From contig JANMVX010000147.1 of assembly GCA_031393505.1 (NCBI GenBank), positions 1-9,778 on the forward strand: a DNA stretch of 9,778 bases, in the 5' to 3' direction. The first letter of the stretch is position 1. Each line of letters opens with the position of its first letter. Shown in pieces: positions 6,652 through 9,778 of the stretch. The notes beneath the pieces are model-generated. The model saw only the letters and a list, made by a program, of their open reading frames with translations, was not told the origin of the DNA and did not search any database. The translations under genes were made by a program, and so were the position numbers. The stretch comes from JANYHF01 sp031393505. Lineage in GTDB: Bacteria; Pseudomonadota; Alphaproteobacteria; Rhizobiales; Hyphomicrobiaceae.

Positions 6652-7570
6652 AGACCTTCTCGTTGACATCCTGATCGGCGTCGTCGTCGCCTCGACCCCG
6701 CTCCTCTTTGCCGCGCTCGGCGAGCTCGTCGCGGAAAAATCCGGCGTGCTCAATCTCGGCGTCGAGGGCATGATGATCATGGGGGCGGTCGCTGGGTTCG
6801 CCACCGTCATCGGCACCGGCAACCACGCGCTGGCGCTGGTCGCGGCCATGGCCGGAGGCGCTGTGATGGCCCTCCTGTTCGCCGTCCTCACGCAAACGCT
6901 GCTCGCCAACCAGGTCGCCTCCGGACTCGCGCTCACCCTGTTCGGGCTCGGACTGTCGGCGCTGTGGGGCCAGGGCTACTCCGGTCTCTCCGCCGGCCCG
7001 TTCCCGCGCCTGAATATCCCCGGCTTCTCGGACATTCCCATCGCCGGCAAACTCCTCTTCGGCCAGGACCTGATGGTCTATCTCTCCATCGCCTGCGTCG
7101 CCGGCGTCTGGTGGTTCCTCAATCGTACGCGCGGCGGGCTTGTGCTACGCGCCGTCGGCGAAAACCACGATGCGGCGCACGCCATCGGCTATCCTGTGGT
7201 GCGCATCCGCTATCTCGCGCTGATGTTCGGCGGCGCCATGGCCGGCCTCGGCGGGGCGTACCTATCACTGGTACAAACCCCGCTGTGGGCCGAGAAAATG
7301 ACAGCAGGCCGCGGCTGGATCGCGCTCGCGCTCGTTGTGTTCGCCTCGTGGAAACCCTGGCGCTCGCTTCTGGGCGCTTACATTTTCGGCGGGGTCACGG
7401 TGCTGCAATTGCACGCCCAGGCGCTGGGGGTGAGCGTTTCTGCCAATATTCTGTCCATGCTGCCATATCTTGCGACAATCCTCGTGCTGGTCGTGATCTC
7501 CCGCGACAAAATGAAACTGCAGTTCAATGCACCGGCATCGCTCGGCAGGGTCTTCTACGCCGCCTCGTGA
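6635..7570 (+). CDS. ABC transporter permease, BPD_transp_2 type (second of two)
   Basis: This is the second inner-membrane subunit of the importer, 311 residues from ATG 6635. The opening TPLLFAALGELVAEKSGVLNLGVEGMMIMGA is the hallmark of the shorter permease of BMP-type nucleoside/purine transporters (VLNLGVEGMM at about 38-47). GGLVLRAVGENHDAAHAIGYPV is the cytoplasmic loop expected to contact the ATPase. About 8-9 hydrophobic segments are visible. Start choice is awkward: ATG 6635 and ATG 6644 are both in frame and both lie inside the right arm of the 6462-6651 repeat, with only a weak CAGG (6625-6628) before them. Codons further upstream (from GTG 6554 or ATG 6608) are repeat-encoded and unlike the family. 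The binding-protein gene starts 57 bases after the stop. Confidence 0.95.
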   Translation: MNIMSPDLLVDILIGVVVASTPLLFAALGELVAEKSGVLNLGVEGMMIMGAVAGFATVIGTGNHALALVAAMAGGAVMALLFAVLTQTLLANQVASGLALTLFGLGLSALWGQGYSGLSAGPFPRLNIPGFSDIPIAGKLLFGQDLMVYLSIACVAGVWWFLNRTRGGLVLRAVGENHDAAHAIGYPVVRIRYLALMFGGAMAGLGGAYLSLVQTPLWAEKMTAGRGWIALALVVFASWKPWRSLLGAYIFGGVTVLQLHAQALGVSVSANILSMLPYLATILVLVVISRDKMKLQFNAPASLGRVFYAAS

Positions 7571-7613
7571 TGGGCTATTAACGTAGAGATGAGCGGGCCG
7601 CGGTGGGCTCGCC

Positions 7614-7620
7614 AAGGAGG
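7614..7620 (+). promoter_or_regulatory. Strong Shine-Dalgarno site for the binding-protein gene
   Basis: AAGGAGG lies 6 bases before ATG 7627. It is the best ribosome site in the window and fixes that start against the in-frame GTG at 7603. Periplasmic binding proteins are usually made in excess over their permeases, which fits. Confidence 0.85.
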
Positions 7621-7626
7621 ACGAGT

Positions 7627-8715
7627 ATGATCAATGCTTTGATGACCCGGCGCGGACTGGCTGCGCTCGCCCTGGCGGCGGGCACGTCGCTGGCCGGTGT
7701 TGCGTATGCTGACGAGCCGTTCAAGGTCGGCTTCGTCCACGTCGGCCCGATTGGCGACGGCGGCTATACCTATCAGCACCATCTCAGCGCCGAGGCGGTG
7801 AAGAAGGAATTCGGCGACAAGGTCAAGGTGACCGAAGTCGAGAACGTGCCGGAAGGCCCGGACGCCGAGCGCGTCATCACGCAGCTGGCCCAGGACGGCA
7901 ACAAGATCATCTTTACAACCAGCTTCGGGTTCATGAATCCGACGCTGAAAGCTGCGGCTCAATTCCCGGACGTAAAATTCGAGCACGCCACCGGCTTCAA
8001 GACCGCCGACAACATGGCCAACTACAACATCCGCTTCTATGAGGGGCGTTACGTTGTGGGCGGGCTCGCCGGCAAGCTCACCAAGACCAACACCATCGGC
8101 TACATCGCCTCGTTCCCGATCCCGGAAGTGGTGATGGGCATCAACGCGGCCTACATCGGCGCCAAGAAGGCGAACCCGAATGTCAAGATGAAGATCGTCT
8201 GGGTCTCGACCTGGTTCGATCCCGGCAAGGAAGCCGACGCCGCCAAGGCGCTGATCGCTCAGGGGGCTGACGTTCTCATGCAGCATACGGACAGCGCCGC
8301 CGCCGTGAAAGTCGCCGCCGAGAAGGGCCTGTGGGCCGTCGGCCAGTCGTCCGACATGGCGCACTTCGCACCCGACAACGTGATCACCTCGATCGCCGAC
8401 AACTGGGCGCCCTATGTGGTCGGCCGCGTCAAGGCCGCAATGGACGGCACTTGGAAGACCGGCTCGACCTGGCAGGGCATGAAGGACGGCGCGGTTGATA
8501 TTCCGAAGGTGAACGCCAAGGTTCCAGCTGAATTCGCCAAGGCGGCCGAAGCGGACATCGCGGCCATTGCGGCCGGGAAACTGCATCCGTTCACCGGTCC
8601 GATCAAGAAGCAGGACGGGTCGGAGTGGCTCGCCGCCGGCGCGACCGCGCCCGACGGCGACCTGCTGGGAATGGGCTTCTATGTCGAAGGCATCGAAGGC
8701 ACGATACCGAAGTAA
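7627..8715 (+). CDS. BMP-family periplasmic purine-binding protein of the ABC importer
   Basis: This is the solute receptor of the importer, 362 residues. The N-terminus is a Sec-type signal peptide (RR at 8-9, hydrophobic core 10-26, likely cleavage after AYA at 26-28); there is no lipobox cysteine, so it is probably soluble in the periplasm. The mature part starts with EPFKVGFVHVGPIGDGGYTY and contains FTTSFGFMNPTLKAA, KFEHATGF, FYEGRYVVGGLAGK, IGYIASFPIPEVVMGINA, VSTWFDPGKEADAAKAL and QHTDSAAAV. These segments match, from memory, the Brucella-type BMP protein annotated as purine-binding (crystallised with adenine), not the PnrA-type nucleoside lipoproteins. With xdhBC before it and guaD after it, purine bases such as guanine, hypoxanthine, xanthine or adenine are the likely ligands; the exact one cannot be read from sequence. 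A strong AAGGAGG site precedes it. Confidence 0.94.
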   Translation: MINALMTRRGLAALALAAGTSLAGVAYADEPFKVGFVHVGPIGDGGYTYQHHLSAEAVKKEFGDKVKVTEVENVPEGPDAERVITQLAQDGNKIIFTTSFGFMNPTLKAAAQFPDVKFEHATGFKTADNMANYNIRFYEGRYVVGGLAGKLTKTNTIGYIASFPIPEVVMGINAAYIGAKKANPNVKMKIVWVSTWFDPGKEADAAKALIAQGADVLMQHTDSAAAVKVAAEKGLWAVGQSSDMAHFAPDNVITSIADNWAPYVVGRVKAAMDGTWKTGSTWQGMKDGAVDIPKVNAKVPAEFAKAAEADIAAIAAGKLHPFTGPIKKQDGSEWLAAGATAPDGDLLGMGFYVEGIEGTIPK

Positions 8716-8731
8716 GTCTACGACGCGGACC

Positions 8732-8943
8732 CTCCTCTCCCCCTTCTTAGGGGGAGAGGAGACCGCCCCTCGCAGCCGCCCTCTTTGGCGGCAAGAGCTG
8801 GGCGGTCGGTGAGGGGCAGCCACTTGTTCCGGCCTTCGCGCGCCGAGTACGGAGCAAGCGGCTGCCCCTCACCTGTCGCTGATTCCTAGCCTAACGGCTC
8901 GGGCGACATCCTCTCCGCCAAAAATGGGGGAAAGGAGAAGAGG
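8732..8943. repeat. Composite head-to-head palindromic repeat between the binding-protein gene and guaD
   Basis: The 249-base gap is almost wholly this element. The left unit has a perfect 12-base hairpin (8732-8743 with 8750-8761), then a spacer closed by GACCGCCC/GGGCGGTC (8761-8768, 8800-8807) with an inner CCGCC/GGCGG stem, then a GGTGAGGGGCAGCC box. The right unit is the same plan inverted: GGCTGCCCCTCACC, a spacer closed by TGTCGC/GCGACA (8874-8879, 8903-8908), then a degenerate CCTCTCC...GGAGAAGAGG hairpin (8909-8943). The boxes form a 22-base inverted pair (8809-8830 with 8851-8872, 20/22). No U run follows the first hairpin. I see no promoter or ribosome site for guaD outside the element. 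Confidence 0.88.
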
Positions 8944-8964
8944 CCCCTCACCTGGCTCTTTTTG

Positions 8965-9778
8965 ATGAGCGCTTTCGCAATCCGTGGGCAGACGTTTGCA
9001 TTCACGGGCGATCCATATGCATTCGATCCCGGTAAATCCTATACCTTTGACACCGACGGCGCCGTCGTTATCGAACACGGCCGCATCCTTGAAACTGGCA
9101 CCGCGCGCGACATCCTCGCCCGCCACCCCGGCATCCGCGTCGACCACTATCCCGGCCGCATCATCATGGCGGGCTTTGTCGATTGCCACATCCACTATCC
9201 CCAAACCCGCGTCATCGCCAGCTACGGCAAGCAGCTGATTGACTGGCTGAACGACTACACATTCCCGGCCGAACTGGCCTTCGCCGATCCCGCCCATTGC
9301 GCGGCCATCGCCGAAGTATTCTTCGACGAGGTCTTGCGCAACGGGACCACCACCGTTTCAAGCTACTGCACCGTCCACCCCCAATCGGCCGATGCCTTCT
9401 TTACCGCAGCCACCGCCCGAAAGATGCGCGTGGCGGGCGGCAAAGTGCTGATGGACCGCAATGCGCCGGCCGGTCTGACGGATACGCCGCAATCGGGATA
9501 TGATCAGTCCAAGGAGCTAATTGCGCGCTGGCACGGCAAGGGTCGCAATGTCTACGCCGTCACGCCCCGCTTCGCGCCAACCTCCAGCCCTGAGCAACTC
9601 GGCGCCGCCGGTGCGCTGTGGGCGGAGCATCCTGGCGCGCTGATGCAGACGCACGTCAGCGAGAACGTCAGAGAAATCGCCTGGGTGCGCGAGCTGTTCC
9701 CGGACGCGCCCGATTATTTCGGCGTCTACGAACGGTTTGGACTAACCGGCCCGGGAGCGAACTTCGGCCACGCCATCC
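8965..9778 (+). CDS. guaD: Guanine deaminase, partial (C-terminus beyond window)
   Basis: This cytoplasmic zinc amidohydrolase hydrolyses guanine to xanthine and ammonia and so feeds xanthine dehydrogenase. The 271 visible codons align with E. coli-type GuaD from memory: VDCHIHYPQT with the metal ligands H75 and H77, ASYGKQLIDWLNDYTFP, NGTTTVSSYCTVHPQS, KVLMDRNAP, SKELIARWHGKGR, VTPRFAPTSSPEQL (R202, the expected guanine-contacting arginine), QTHVSEN with metal ligand H230, and FGHAI with H269, the next metal ligand. The catalytic/metal aspartate and the C-terminal part lie past the window end. ATG 8965 fits the family N-terminus (FAIRGQTFAFTGDP), but no Shine-Dalgarno is visible: the preceding bases are CTGGCTCTTTTTG, right after the repeat that ends at 8943. 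Low or leaderless-type translation, or a promoter within the repeat, is possible. Confidence 0.96.
   Translation, partial: MSAFAIRGQTFAFTGDPYAFDPGKSYTFDTDGAVVIEHGRILETGTARDILARHPGIRVDHYPGRIIMAGFVDCHIHYPQTRVIASYGKQLIDWLNDYTFPAELAFADPAHCAAIAEVFFDEVLRNGTTTVSSYCTVHPQSADAFFTAATARKMRVAGGKVLMDRNAPAGLTDTPQSGYDQSKELIARWHGKGRNVYAVTPRFAPTSSPEQLGAAGALWAEHPGALMQTHVSENVREIAWVRELFPDAPDYFGVYERFGLTGPGANFGHAI

Noticed and set aside
7565..7626. Promoter or riboswitch before the binding-protein gene
   Set aside because: Only about 56 bases separate the genes, with no purine-aptamer-like core and no recognisable -35/-10 pair; only the Shine-Dalgarno is supportable.
8732..8761. Rho-independent terminator after the binding-protein gene
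   Set aside because: The 12-base hairpin is perfect, but the following bases are ACCGCCCCTC with no T run; it is better explained as the end hairpin of a larger repeat.
2466..8943. CRISPR array or phage attachment sites
   Set aside because: Repeats are inverted, differ between loci and lack regular unique spacers; no cas, integrase or tRNA gene is present.

Overview
The window is GC-rich and holds one co-directional (+ strand) purine-metabolism cluster. It reads as alphaproteobacterial, most likely Hyphomicrobiales-like: XdhB closely resembles the Rhodobacter type, the solute-binding protein resembles Brucella-type purine-binding BMP proteins, and the small hairpin repeats are typical of such genomes. 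The taxonomy is inferred from remembered protein families, not from a search.

Layout. 1-107: probable last codons of xdhA (FeS/FAD subunit of xanthine dehydrogenase), overlapping the start of xdhB. 97-2448: xdhB, molybdopterin subunit with the full active-site set. 2576-3718: xdhC, the Moco sulfuration/insertion chaperone, carrying an in-frame palindromic repeat between its two domains. 3894-5432, 5419-6471, 6635-7570 and 7627-8715: a complete ABC importer of the BMP class (double-NBD ATPase, two permeases, periplasmic purine-binding protein). 8965-9778: guanine deaminase guaD, cut by the window end.

Together the genes describe import of purine bases, deamination of guanine to xanthine (GuaD), and oxidation of hypoxanthine/xanthine to urate (XdhAB, matured by XdhC). 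No uricase or regulator gene lies in the window. There is no tRNA, rRNA, CRISPR array or transposase gene, and no gap longer than 300 bases; the largest is 8716-8964, filled by a repeat.

The most unusual aspect is the non-coding part. Palindromic repeats of several kinds sit at almost every gene junction: 32-51, 2466-2555, 3766-3868, 6462-6651 and 8732-8943, with one inside xdhC at 2874-3012. Two deserve attention. The 190-bp element at 6462-6651 supplies the stop codon of the first permease and the start codon of the second, with an open frame that overlaps both. The elements at 2874-3012 and 8732-8943 share an architecture (end hairpin, variable spacer, GAGGGG box, arranged head to head); their spacers differ in sequence but each still folds on itself, which suggests that structure is conserved.
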